Source: Rosa chinensis (taxonomy: Eukaryota; Streptophyta; Magnoliopsida; Rosales; Rosaceae). From it: a DNA stretch of 64,000 nt. The stretch covers positions 68,366,819 through 68,430,818 of the forward strand of contig NC_037094.1 of NCBI RefSeq assembly GCF_002994745.2. Direction: 5' to 3'. This document shows positions 30,779 through 43,792 of this stretch, in pieces. Within the stretch, counting starts at the first letter, position 1. The number at the start of each line of letters is the position of its first letter. The translations under genes were made by a program, and so were the position numbers. The notes under the pieces were generated by a model that worked only from the letters and a program-made list of their open reading frames with translations, was not told where the DNA came from and made no database searches.

Positions 30779-33700
30779 AACTCATTTCTAACAATTCTTA
30801 GACAAATGGTAAAGGATACAGCTATTTCATCCACTTCATCTTGCTTTGTTTTATTTGTAAATGTGGTTGCTTTATTTGAGGGATTGGGTTGGTATAGAGT
30901 ACTAAACAGATGGTTGTGAAATGTCTTATATTGAATCTTTGAAGAAAATATTTCTTCTTTTCATTGTGTGTGGGCAAAGCATAGGCGGGTAATGTGAAAA
31001 AAGTGATGCTTTATTTATTGTTAATGCTGAATTACTTTTGATTTCTACTTCACTAATTTGTGCTATTTTTATGGATATTACTAATTTGATTATTCCTTAA
31101 CTGGATTAATTTCCCTTATCAGTCACCAGTCGATGGAAAGCCAATGCTATTGACACCTGAGGAATTAATTCAAATCCAAGTAGGTGCACTTAATTTATTT
31201 TGTTCTTGATAATCTATTTATTTTCTTTAATAACTGCAATCTTCTCCCGAATGTGATACTCATACTATACCAGTTAGTGTGAAGTGTGCATTAAAATTTT
31301 GGGAGATATAGGAATTTAGGGGCCTGTATTTTATTTTGTGACTTTACCAAATAAAGGAGCAGATTTGTGGTCATTTGCCCCTTTGCAGAATGTTTTGTTC
31401 CCTATATCTGCATGTTTAATGAAAGAGCTTCTATTAGTTGCTCTGGGTGTCAGAGTAAAACTGAATTTAATCTTTAGAAAATTTTGGTACGCTCTAAAGT
31501 ACTGCAATTGTAACATAAATCAAAGCTTACAAGATATGGTGTCTAGTTAAAGCATTGATATTCTTACTGAGTGCCTCCCTTTATGTTCTCTAATGCACAT
31601 TCAATGATCTGTGCAGAATAGAATTGGAGCAGATATTATAATGGCCCTTGATGATGTAGTGAAAACCACCATCACTGGTCCAAGAATTGAGGAGGCCATG
31701 TATCGTATTCTACGATGGATTGACAAATGTATAGCAGGTGATCACATACTGCATTGATTGTCTCTTATCTTATGTTTCTTGTACACATACTCTTAAACAG
31801 CTTACAGTAAGGTTATTAGATATATCTATGTTAACTGACATATATCTGCCATAAGTGCCTAGAAAATCTTCCTCATGCATAAAAGCTTAGGCAATTTTGT
31901 GAATGCAATATTTGTTTGATTAGGTGAAAACCCTGTAATGAAGGAACAATATGATGGGTAATTAGTGAGTTTCTCTAACAATTACAATGTCATGTTTAGG
32001 TTGGTTTCTCTAGTAGAGTCATGCTATATGTTATGCTTGCATGTCAAATATGTATTGTACAAGTACAGACCTAGGTAGCCCTATAAATTATTAAGTTGGC
32101 ATCTACCCTTTTCTTTAACCAACCCAGCTTCTATGGCAACCTTCCTTGTGATATCTTTATATTATTGATCTTCTCCATTTTAGTACTCCTGAGTCAAGTA
32201 CGTAGCATCGTTTTTAGCTGCATAGCTTTTGGTAACAGCTCATACAAGACCGAGCGAGCAGAACTTATTTGGTATTGTTCAAGGTGGCTTAGATCCTGTA
32301 CTAAGGTGAGTTTTAATTGATCTCCATGTATTGTTTTGAACTTTTGATCTTTCTATGCATTTTTTTTATTTATAATTATTCTTCTATTCCTGATACTGAT
32401 ATGACTTCTTCAACACATTGTGTTATGCCATAACTTATGTCTTATGGAATCAGGGATATATGCGTCAGAGGCTTAGTAGAATGGAATTTGCCTGTGTATG
32501 TGTATTACATCTTTATAATAATAGTAGCAACACATATGATATAAAAATTGAAGCATAATACATTATTAAGTGCATCCCATGCTACAAAAATACCATACAC
32601 ATTTGCATACTTAAGGATAGTATCATTAGTTGAGAGAATGCTATCAATGGTTGTCAAGTTTGGAAAAATGGCATATTCTCTGTATCTTTCTCACAGGCTG
32701 AAACAAACTCTTCTCATTATGCCTTTATTTAACTTTCTAGCTTCATACACTTTGCAGACTAAGCAACTATTTACACTTGTCCTAATAATAATCAAGGGAT
32801 TTGGGAACTTTCAATTGGAAAATCGAAAGTTGTTTTTACGATTTTTTCTTCGATCTCGTCTGAAGTTAATGTGTTATCAATCTATAACATGCATTTCTAT
32901 ACTGCTGTCTATCCTAAATCCAGTTGTCAGTTAAATTGCCTTTTGTATTGTCATAATTCACGACATAACACTGCATGCACTTCAGTTTTACATCAGTGGT
33001 CTTGTTACTGATCGTGCAAACTTGATATTTTACTTGTATTGCAGCTATGCCATAGGCGGTCTTGCGGATGGCGAAAGTAAAGATTCATTTCGGCGCTGCA
33101 CTGCCTGAGGACAAGCCGCGATATGTTATGGTGCTAGTGACTTGTCATTTCAATTGATGTTCTTAAAGAGTTGTTACTTCTTTTTATTTTGCCCAAGTCA
33201 TGATATTTTCTTGTACTTCTTTTCAGGGCGTTGGTTATCCATTGGACATTGTAGTTTGCAGTGCTTTAGGTGCTGACATGTATGACTGTGTTTATCCAAC
33301 ACGTACTGCTCGCTTTGGCACAGCTCTTATACCTGAGGTAGTAACTTCTAAAATGTGATCAACACCTTAACATCTTCATTAATTAATGCATGTATGTATG
33401 TAGGTATGCAGTTCAACTCTAGTAACTAGTTAACATAAGTAATTAATCAGGAATATGTATGTACTTAAGTATGCACTTCTACTCGAGTGAGTAGTTAAAA
33501 TAATTAGCTAATCAGGAACCATTACATCTAGGAGACTGGACATAGTTCTATATTTTAGCTTATTACAACTGTGGCATCATATATGCATATGGATAGCCAA
33601 TCCAAATGTTCTTTTATCGTGTTCCTTTATATGGAATCTCATACAAATGCAAAAGCACCCCAATTTTTTGTTTACATGTGGATGCATAAGTCTTGTGATG

Positions 33701-34433
33701 CTTAAATGCATTTTGCAGGGAGTGCTGAAGCTGAAGCACAAAGCTATGGCTGAGGATATCCGCCCTATCGATCCTACAAGTGCTTGTATGGTTAGTTCAG
33801 ATTGAATAGCACTGACTTGAAATATTAGTGCATATTGATGCATGTATAACTGCTTCATCCTATTTCTTCAACTGTAGGTATGCAAGAATTATACTAGAGC
33901 TTACATTCATTGCCTAGTTACAAAAGATGCTATGGGATCTTAGCTTCTGTCATATCACAATCTGTATTACATGCTAAAGGTTTGGATACACTGTTTTGTT
34001 TATTTATTTAGTTTTTACTATATTGGTGCTATAGTTGTATTCCTGTACATAACCAAACCTCTTTCTTTCTTTTGTTATTTTTGTCCTAATGCAGCTAAGT
34101 AGAGATCTACACTCATCAATAATCAAAGGAACATTTCCAGAGTATGTTTGGTGCTTTACTGTTTTAACCTTAGTCCGTTGTCTGTTGTACTATAGAAAAT
34201 TAGAAATCCATTATTTTCTGCATGGCACTATGAGGAAAGGAAAAAAAAAAAAAGATCCTGTTCTGTCTGCAATCTAGAAGTCTAATACGTACATCTTATT
34301 GTAGATCACTGATGGACTTTCTTCTGTTGAGTATGCTTTTTCAACTGGACTTCTCACTGGTACTGATTATCTTTTTGTAGGTTTGTATGCAACTTTCTGC
34401 AAACAATGGTATTTCCTTTAGAACTGGCTTTTA

Positions 34434-34435
<2 letters not shown>

Positions 34436-34508
<73 letters not shown>

Positions 34509-34523
34509 TGTGTGTGTGTGTGT
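34436..34523. repeat. Compound (CT)n(TA)n(TG)n microsatellite
   Basis: Three dinucleotide runs lie end to end within the last QTRT1 pseudogene intron. Confidence 0.92.
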
Positions 34524-34987
34524 GACTACTTGGTTATGTTTAACCTGTGAAATTTGGGCAGACTGAAGTTTAAATGATTATATATCTAAAGTGCACCATA
34601 AACAAAAACCAGTATTCTCATGAAATATTTCAAAAGAATAGTTGGAAAACTCCATATTAGGAACAATTTTGAAGACTCTTGGACTCTTCTTGTTTTCTAC
34701 TGTCTTGTTTTCTACCTTAAATTAGTGAAGTATCGACCATAAGTTGCCAAGCATACTACAGTTAAATAAATTTATGTCCAACCCTACTTTTCAATCAAAT
34801 CAATATTCATATGAAGGACTATAAAGGGAATGTAAAACCTTATATGTCGTGTGAACCATCTTGAGAATAAGTACCCTTCTAGTCTTTAGGCGATGTTCCA
34901 GAATGGGTCTGTAATGCCATGGAGGTTGCTGGAATTGACATCTCTTCCTGTTGTACTGCATTTTCTTCATCTCAAGATTCAGGTTAG

Positions 34988-35952
34988 AAGTGTACACACA
35001 ACTGAGGTAGTCCTATACAAATTTTGATGCAAGAACGGTTACTTGGGCCAACAACACGAGAAAGGTTGATACCTAACAAATGTAGACTAGGTGAGAGAAG
35101 AGCATAGATATTGTTTCCGTTATTCTGTTTCACTAGAAACCGTAGGATAATCTTCTATGGCAATTTTGTCCCTATCCATTAATTAAACATGCTGCAGAAA
35201 GGAAAAAAATCGCAATAGATGGACTGTTGGCAATTCTTTTAGGAATAGGAGATCCTTCGATTTTTGTTCGTCTTCACTGCTTGTAAGAACAATACATAAT
35301 CAAATGCAGTTAACAAATTACTCGGCTAGTTCTGAAAAGATTATTTGCTCATTCTTTTTCATACATATCTACATATTTATATTTCTTTTGGACACTAACA
35401 TTTCATATATTATTTGATATACCTTGTTGGACAGAGTGGAGATATCTACAACACAATAAGGGTAGAGAATTCATTCCAATTCTAGATTGAGTTAAACTTG
35501 CATGTTAAGAGAGATCAAATTTGAGATTAGTTCTGGACACCTATTACTCGAAGTAATCAGGAGCGGAAAGAAATTTGCATGGAAAATATGTTGAAATTGG
35601 TCATTCTTTGTGGGAACGGATTTCAAAAGAGTATAAAATTCTACCCTACTTTTGTTGTGTTTCTGCCCTTGATCTTTCAAATCACCATACCGTCCTGTCT
35701 ATATCCTACTCTTCCATTTCAACATTTTCGGCTATTTCTTTTGCTGACGTCCTTTTAGGGTCCATTTTCCGCTCCCTCTAGTTTTCTTTGTTGTTGCCTC
35801 TTTTCAGGCGGAACTTTCCCCAAAGTATGAAGACTCATTGATTCATCAAAAGAAAAAAAGAAAAAAAAAATTCACGCACGTGACATGCATGGTTTGAGAG
35901 CCCGATTGTTAGACACTACCCTAGTATAGCTCAAGGTTAACATTCACATACG
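34988..35952. other. Intergenic region, nothing recognised
   Basis: AT-rich DNA. No supported gene, RNA or repeat was seen. Confidence 0.5.
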
Positions 35953-37227
35953 CAAGGTTTTAAATATCGGTATATTTATATCTATCAGAACTTAGAAAAA
36001 GAAAGCTATTGGAAATATCGGGGATATAAAGGAAAATATATCGTTTTTGAAAGAGTCAATTTATTAGAATTACATATAAATATATATATGAATATCAACT
36101 TCATCTGCATCCAAAAAGAGACTGTAGGTGGTTGAAAAGCCGCTTGCTGGTCTACGAAAATACAATAATCAGACCAAGATATATGACTCATATAATACAA
36201 ATTGTAGTGATGCACATGATAGTTATAGATCTCTTTAGAGCTGCCGACTGTTTCTCCTATAAGGGGATAATAAGGATGAATCCAAGTGGATGACTAATCA
36301 TATACTTCTCCATATTAATTATATCCATAAGCGTCATAACCAAATTGATTGTTGCCTTCATGAGATTTATTTGAGATCCCACTGCGCTCTGTGCCTAAAC
36401 TGATATAGTCAAAACTTAAGGCAATTGAAGAAACATCAGATGAGGTATTTTGATCATCAGTTGCACCTCTAGTCCTCCCATATCGGGTCTTTTCTTGAGC
36501 ACCATAACTAGCTGTTCTCACTCCGTGGTCTTCATCTTGGGTGGTATGATCAAAATTACCTTTAAAGTAAATTGATTCAACCCTCCACCGACAGAAGATT
36601 GTCCATATTCATATCTTTCACCTCTACCACCTGTTCCACTTCCACCCTCTCCACCATCATCAGAACTATCTGGAGTCACTTGGCCTCATTTGAATAATTG
36701 AACCTTTATCTTTTTTCTATTATTCAACTACAGAGTACAGAGTTACAGACACAATCACAGACTACAGTGTACCAAATCTCTCTTCACATAGATTTGCATT
36801 TAGAGAATTACTTCTCACCTAGAATCACCTTGAGTGTATTTCTCCTCACCTAGATTCGCGTTGAGGGGATTTTCTCCTCACCTAAGTTCGCCTCGAGGAG
36901 ATTTTCTACTCACTTAAATTCACCTTGAGGGGATTTTCTACTCACATAGATTCATCTATAGGGGATTTCTCCTCACCTAAATTTTTCTTGAGAAGATCTC
37001 TATTTACACATATTTACATTTAAAGAATTACAGAATTTTTTCTATTTTTTATTTTTTAATCAGATTTTACAAATATTTTTTCACTGTATCGGGGATATTT
37101 GATGATGTTAGAGAAATTCCGTAGAAACAGTAGAAGATAAGATATTAACCCCCTAAAATATATCGGTCAGTAAAAAAAAAAGATATCAAGGGATATATCG
37201 AAAATATCGTAGATATTTCAAACCTTG
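35953..37227. mobile_element. hAT-like non-autonomous element with transposase-derived remnant
   Basis: The ends 'caaggttttaaatatcgg' and 'gatatttcaaaccttg' are inverted repeats in hAT style. The flanks CACATACG (35945-35952) and CACATTTG (37228-37235) look like a diverged 8-bp target duplication. The minus strand at about 36315-36690 reads like a transposase C-terminus, with an acidic/glycine-rich stretch and an end in YDAYGYN. Subterminal 'atatcg' words recur at both ends. Confidence 0.65.
36770..36995. repeat. Degenerate minisatellite, about 32-bp unit, 6-7 copies
   Basis: The unit approximates 'ctcctcacctagattcgcc' plus 'ttgaggggatttt'. Copies differ at several positions. It lies inside the hAT-like element at 35953-37227. 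Confidence 0.85.
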
Positions 37228-40200
37228 CACATTTGTGAAGAAATTAGACATGTAGAGAGGAGGATGGTGTCTAAATGCCCTTAATCCAAGATTGAGGACA
37301 AGAATCCCCACAAGGAACTTATTTCCTTGTTGGCGTGTAGGGAATGTCAACCTTGCAAGGAAACCATGGTCCTTACAAGGAAAGTTGAGGTCTATCTTTG
37401 AATCTGGCTAAAGAAAAGAAGCCTTCCAGCTACCTAATTGCTGTACCAAATGTCCTACATTTCAAAATTAGAATGCCTTGAGATGATTCGTATGCCCTTC
37501 CATAGCCTTTATCGGATTAGGTATACTCAAAATTCATGTAACCCACTAAGCGGATTCACATTATCAGATTTCACAACAAAATCCATCTCCTACAAGCAAG
37601 ATTTGGCTTTGGATCAAAATCCCACACATTGACATGTCTAAGCTCTTGGATACCATTTAGGCATTCACCACCCAGTGATTTTGTAAGGGCAAGTTCTTAC
37701 ATGGGATGAACAAAACTAAGTCGGAAGACTAGAAGTGTAAAAAAGCTCCACTACTCTTCTTCCTCTAGTTTCACCTATTGACAGTTCAGTTCAACAGTAA
37801 ATTTTCTGCATGTACAATACTGATCATAGAAGTAAATAAGTACTCAACTTGAGAGCCTGACAAAGCTATCAGTAAAGAGCCACTGTTTATCTTTCAACTT
37901 TCAAGCTCTGATGGGGCTTAATATTCTTGATGGGATTTGAGTTTTGGCATATCTGATTGTACAGAGCACCAAATAGAATGGGGATGGATTCCAGGGTTGC
38001 TACGTATTTCACACAGGTCACATCCCCCTGCAATCTTTCTTTCGTATCAGAACCGACTTAAAGCCAAAGTTTTATCCAATTCTGCAAGCCTCTATATTGA
38101 GAGACATGTCTCGGTCTTGTGTGTGGACATTGCATTGTTCTTATTTTCATAGACTATCAAAAAAGCAAAGTGAAAATGTATGACTGAGGCTGGTCTAGGA
38201 ATCCTGGCTTCCACTTGAAAATTTGAAATTACACCACATGCTTCATTTCATTGAGCAAGGAAGAAGCTGTTCATGAATCCCAATTTCATTGAAAGGGAGT
38301 TGAAGAGTTGGGAACAAAATTAGAAGCCTAATTCTAGATGAACCAAATTTCTCGAAGTGATAGTGTTTGTTGAGAACTTTTTATTTCTTTTATCATGTGA
38401 GAGGAGAGATTGGAAGTTAGGACCTCTTAGGGAGAAATTCCATTGGAGCAACTTGATCTTCATTAAAGCTACATTTCTGTTTATTATCAAGATTGGATGA
38501 TCTGACTGTAATATGGTTCAACACGTGATTCATGCAACAAGATTTTTTTTGATGACATCATGCAACTAGATTATAGTCATGTATTCGTGTATGGCTTAAT
38601 CTAACGATAGATGAGAGAGCAACGTAGCAATTTACAAAAACTTTGATCAAAGTTCAAACAATAAAGGGTATGATGGGGATCGGATCCATTGTTACTTGGT
38701 GAAGTTGGTTTGCTGCATATATAAGGAGACTACTATAAGAGCAAAGCTCAAAAAGATTTCAACCAATCTGTTTACGTCATTTAATAGAATTGTTTTATTC
38801 CATGAAGGATAGACATCTTCACGAAGCGTTGAGGCGTGACATGACTTGATAAAAGCGGTAGGACCTATAAAATTAAATTATGATTAATGATAACTTTATG
38901 ATTTTGTGAAAGTGATATAAAGTTAAAATCTCAGGAATATAAAGTTAAAATCTCAGGAAAAAAAATAGTGGTGTTATGAAATTAAACTTTTTTATGGCAG
39001 TATTATGTGCATAACAACAAGAAAAATTTAGGTGGTGGCTACAATGTCATACTCTCACGGAACACGCCTAAATCACTACTTAGTAAATTAAAAAATTAAA
39101 TTTCTACACTTAGGATGCTCTCTCATGTCATTTATTTATTTATTTAGTGTATCAAAGGATTTCAATCTTACTCCTATAGTGACTTGAACCCATGACCTTG
39201 ATCTTAGGTAGTCGGTGTTCTCTCATGTCATGTAAACTATTTAGAAATATCTCAATCTAAACATTCGCTATCACATGATCAGTGAATCGAATGTGTCATG
39301 ATGCATAGCCTTCTCCCCGAGAGTTTCTCATGCAAACCACCATCATACTAACTTGTCAACAAATTTACAATTTAACCTAATCAGTAGCACAAATTTTTCA
39401 TTCGATATATATTTAAGAAAAAAAACAAAGAGGTAATTACTTGGATCGCCATAACAAATTAGGAGCATAAATAATGCGTTAATTTTTTGACCTAGAGATG
39501 GATTTTACAAGTGAACACAATGAATGAAACTGACAACACGTGAGGGATGAGAGGCCAAAAATTATTCTGAAGTTTCTATGCATAGGACAAACGACTCAGA
39601 GGTGATATTCCTTCATATCCAGTGCTTGCACAAATTGACGGTAAAAGCAACGTGTTGCATAGAGTAAATGTACAAGTGTAAGTTCAAGCTTCTGAGTCAA
39701 AAATATCTTCTCCAGAACGAAAATCTAGTGGCAGATTCAGCTGGAAATTTAGGAAATGTATACTATCGCCCTTGTATTTGGTTTTGTAATTCTATTTAAT
39801 ATGTGTAATTATCAATTCTCGGCGCATTGGAATTTTAAATAAATATTTTTTCTTTTCTTTTTTTTAGAAAAAGGGGGTGTTAATCTATTAGATGCAATAG
39901 TAGAAAATATTACAAAAAGTGACTCATCCGAACAACCAGGTCATGAATAAAAAATCTGAAACATAACCCTAGACTATTCAAACATATTGTAACATTGAAA
40001 TTAAGTTCCAAGCAACAAAGTCTCCAGACACTATTAGGGAAGTCTCTGAACACAGTCAAAAGACCTCTCTAATTTATTAATGCAATCGAAAAATAACCTA
40101 ATCTAGGCCCCTCGAGAGTGGTAACCACCAGCTCAGTGTCTTCACTAGTGTCCTTGCCTTCCACCTCACTCTGAGGAACTGCATCAATGAATCTTCGTCA

Positions 40201-40505
40201 TACTTCTATTTTAACAGAAAAAGAATGAGATTACAAGGATTAGTATTCTTCATTAGTTGTGTAACTAAGTTACATATCACTCGACTTCAAATATTTTTTT
40301 TTTAAATGGCATTAACGATCTTAAAAGAAAAAAGAAGGAACATCAGACCATTGACATTTGAGCTTCTCTATATGTAATATCAGTTTTTTTTTATCTTTCT
40401 TTTTTTATCAGAAAGATAGAACAGTTCTAAATATCAGAGCTTATGTAGTAAACAGTTCTAGTAACAGTAAAGTTGTAAGGTACTGTGTCTTTCCCACAGT
40501 TTGAT
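37228..40505. other. Intergenic region upstream of the HD-Zip gene
   Basis: About 3.3 kb of AT-rich DNA. No ORF gives a recognisable protein. The part near 40500 should contain the HD-Zip promoter. Confidence 0.5.
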
Positions 40506-40513
40506 TATATAAT
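40506..40513 (+). promoter_or_regulatory. TATA box of the HD-Zip gene
   Basis: TATATAAT lies 360 bp upstream of the ATG. Transcription from about 40540 would give a leader of about 330 bases. The leader contains short open frames that could reduce translation. Confidence 0.5.
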
Positions 40514-40867
40514 GATTAACCAGGAGAGAGGGCTTGGTCAATGAGGTATACAATACCTCACACTTTTTGGCTTCTTAGAAGGGCACCCATGTTTTTGAGG
40601 AACAAAGAAAGCCAAAGCAGGAGAAAATCTAGCAGCCTAGCCCCTCCAACCAGTGTCTTCTTTCGAAGGAAAGGCAAGAAAACCTCTAGCTGCTCCAGAA
40701 ACCATAGTCTCACAAAAGTTTCCTATTTTGGTTATTCTTTTTGTTTCAAAAGCTCGTGTTTGCTTATCTCACCCAGAAAAACTTCTTTTGAACCCTCCTT
40801 GAGTTCAAAGCACAGAAAGATTTGAACTTTGAAGTGAATACAATAAAGGGTCCTGCAGCTCTGAATT

Positions 40868-42013
40868 ATGAAGAGGTTCAGTAGATCAGATTCTCTGGAT
40901 TCTCTGGGTACCTTGATCCCTAATTACCCACCAAAAGGTAACTAGGAAAAAAAAAATAACACCTTCTTGTTCAACTTCAACCTTTGCATATCCAAGTTTC
41001 TATATTTTATTGATGGGTTTATGATTCAAAACTTTAGTGTTGAATATCAAACTAAACTTTTGATGGTCTATTTTTTTTTCCCCTCACTTTTTGTTGATGC
41101 AGAGGAGGAGAAGCATAATAAAAAGAACAATGGTGGTTATAGCAAGGAATTCCAGACAATGTTGGATTCTTATGACCAAGAAGATTGCGGTGAAGAAATC
41201 CTAGTGAAGAAAAGGCGCTTAAGCTCACATCAAGTCAAGGCTTTGGAGATGAGCTTTGAGGTTGAAAACAAGCTAGAGCCAGAGAGGAAGGTGAAACTAG
41301 CTGCGGAATTAGGCTTGGAACCAAGACAAGTAGCTATTTGGTTCCAGAACCGCAGAGCTCGTTGGAAGACTAAGCAGTTGGAAAGAGATTACAGTGTGCT
41401 GAAAGCTGATTATGATGCCTTGAAGCACAATTATGATGGCCTTGATAGACAGAATAAAGCTCTAGCCGATCAGGTATGTCTTAAACTCTTGGTGAAATAC
41501 CATTTTGATTAATGTATCATTTTTCCAGTGAGATCTTTTTGTAATTGGGATTGTTAAATTTGATGGTAATGTTTTCAGCTAAAAGATCTAAAAGCAAAGC
41601 TGTGTAGAGATAATACAGAAAGCGGTCAGTCTGTTAAAGAAGAATCACCAATTTCAGTGTACAAGAGCAGTGTAGTGGAGCAAAGTAGAGACCAGGATTT
41701 GAGTGACAATGGTGACAATGCAGGGCTGGATTTGTACAAGAATTTGAAATCCAAAGATGGGTCATCAGATAGTGATTCAAATGGAGCTATGAAGGAAGAG
41801 AGCAATGGCAATGAGTCTTCTCTGGGGTACAATGGTCATTCATTGTCTTCGAATTCGATGATGAACTGGTTTCAGGTATCAGATTCTAGGTCAGGTAATA
41901 AAGGGTATCATCATCAAGCTCAGTTTGGGAGGATGGAGGAGCAGAGTTTGTTTAGCACAGAGGAGTCCTGCAATTTCTTTTCAGTTGATCAAGCTCCTAG
42001 TCTTCACTGGTAG
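40868..42013 (+). CDS. HD-Zip class I transcription factor (ATHB6/16/5-like)
   Basis: There are three exons: 40868-40937, 41103-41473 and 41579-42013, with GT-AG junctions and a total of 291 residues, normal for class I. The N-terminus [13 protein letters not shown] resembles ATHB6-type proteins, and [14 protein letters not shown] is the conserved block before the homeodomain. The homeodomain (about 59-117) has [20 protein letters not shown] and the QNRRARWK recognition helix. A leucine zipper follows at about 116-155, and intron 2 falls inside it after ALADQ. The acidic, serine-rich C-terminal half ends with [11 protein letters not shown] and LHW, typical of the class. These factors bind CAATNATTG-type sites as dimers in the nucleus and often act in ABA, water-stress and growth responses. 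That role is inferred from family. Confidence 0.93.
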
Positions 42014-43792
42014 GAAGTAAAAACTAGTTTGGATGGTTTAATAAGATTGGTCATAATTTTGTAACTTAGAAGTCCAGTTGAAGCTTTACGGCCAGAACAT
42101 GTTGTAGAAATCACAGAATTAAACTTTTAGTTCAACTGCTAAGAAGAGCTAAAAGTTTCTCTTTGGAGTCTGCATCTGTGTTACTATAAAACAAGTCGCT
42201 ACAAACTATGTGCACTGTGATACAATGACCTAAAGAGATGCTTCTGCAGCTCACCAACTGTAGAGTTTGACAATAGGGTTTTGTAAAGATCACTAAGCAC
42301 AAAATTAGCATATAGATTGCTGCCCTCCCACTTTTTCATATAACGAGCAAGTAATTGCAATTTCCAACTTTGCAAGTGCTAAACATTGTATGTAGTACGT
42401 ACACTAGTATGTACCTAGGAAGTAGTACAACGACTTGGGTTTTGGAGTGGCCGCCCCTAAAGGTGAGAATGAGTTTTCGTTTTCCAGTCATCCTATAGAT
42501 TTCAGAACTGAAAGTTTTCGTTTAATTCTGTAACTTTGTTGAATATGTATACGTCCACTCTAAATCCAAACCAAGTAACTCATTTTTTAAGCTTTGTGGT
42601 ATAATTTTCGGAGATATTTATTATCTTTTTACCCTTTGATTTCTTCTAATTTGTGCCCATGTGGTTGGTGAAAAAGTATATGTTGACCCCTTTCTCTTAC
42701 CACATTGAACTGCTTCACTGGTACCACTTCCTAAATGTAGGGGACTACTCACAGATTGACAATCCAATGCCCCAAAATTTCAAGTGTCCCTCAAATCCAA
42801 CTTGCAAAACCTCACATGCCCTTGAGCTCCATTTGTTCATAAAGCTCTAAATGAGATTGAATGGTAGATTAGAATTTTCCATTCTGGCAAGCTCTAAAAT
42901 AGTACGTTTCAAAAACGCATGGAGGTGGAGAAGACACCAGTCCCTTTCCCCTTTTCTCTGCTCTTCTCATCTTTAGGTGGGAAAGAGACAGACCAAAAAG
43001 CTGCCAAGACTCTTTAGCTCCTAGCTCTTCCTCAATGTCACACTCATTGTCACAATGTGGGTTCCATAGCGTCATCCATGTTTGACTGTTAATGCCCCCT
43101 ATGGGAATCTAGCCTAGCTTCTTCTTCTTCTTTTTTTTTTTTTTTTGAAACAGTAGCCTAGCTTCTTGTTACTGGGTTGGGAAAAAAGTTGGAATCTCTA
43201 TGGAAAAAATAACCAAGCTCAATGAATTCTGTGGAATTGTTACTTTTATAGAGTTATAGGGTCAGTTGCACATTAATGGGTTTAAGTATGTTTTGTACAC
43301 TCTTGACTATGGAATGTATTCCACATTACACCTCACAACAAAATGAAGTAATGAACCATTACGCCATCTGTCATAAAGTTATTTTATTAGGCTTGGCATC
43401 TCAAACTTAAAATATTGACCAACCTCAATAATAAAAATGGCTTTAGTTCGATTTTAATCTACGATTTTCTACTTTTAAATATTAATTTAACCTATTGACA
43501 CTAACTAAAATCAAGTGTTTTAATTTGATGAAGTTTATTTTACACGCATGTTTTAACTTTCGGATAAAATTTTACAAACATGCCACGTGGTTAGCTAGTT
43601 AACGCCGTGATAGACGGCGTGTACCATTATTGGGTCGGACTTCAAACTTGGGGTACAAAGTGATAGTTTTGCATAGTCGGGTAGTGAAATTAAAAATGAG
43701 CCTTAGTTCGGGTACTGTTTGTAACATTTTCTCTAACTTTCGGTGTAACTGCCAATACTTAGAGAGGATTCAAAATTCAGGAACGCTCATAG
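42014..43792. other. Intergenic region
   Basis: It contains the 3' UTR of the HD-Zip gene (about the first 200-300 bases) and then AT-rich DNA with a (CTT)n/poly(T) tract near 43120. No other gene was recognised. Confidence 0.5.

Larger units (their letters stand above)
28727..34987 (+). pseudogene. QTRT1: Queuine tRNA-ribosyltransferase catalytic subunit (QTRT1), pseudogene
   Basis: This enzyme exchanges guanine for queuine at the wobble position of certain tRNAs. About 15 exons can be followed with splice sites: 28727-28744 (MALRFE); 29255-29348; 29734 onward (ending HLALRP); 30172-30222; 31123-31179; 31617-31737; 32239-32305 (QNLFGIVQGGLDPVLR); 32454 to about 32496; 33045-33130; 33227-33337 ([18 protein letters not shown], which includes the nucleophile Asp); 33719-33790; 33878-33979; 34095 to about 34141; 34381 onward; and 34890-34987 (from DVPEWVCNAMEVAG to stop). 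Exon 3 is shifted and has lost the TDSGGFQ active-site block. Exon 9 has a frame-breaking deletion after KDSF. Exon 12 has a TAG in place of Gln (near 33942). The zinc motif CxCxxC has lost its first Cys (PTSACMVC). It is an unprocessed pseudogene, and a functional copy is presumably elsewhere. Confidence 0.88.

Noticed and set aside
36770..36995. Regularly repeated 32-bp units considered as a CRISPR-like array
   Set aside because: Repeats are contiguous and degenerate with no unique spacers, and the genome is a plant. It is a minisatellite.
40541..40825. Open frame upstream of the HD-Zip gene
   Set aside because: It probably lies in the 5' leader downstream of the TATA box and has no domain. 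The HD-Zip start at 40868 matches the family N-terminus.
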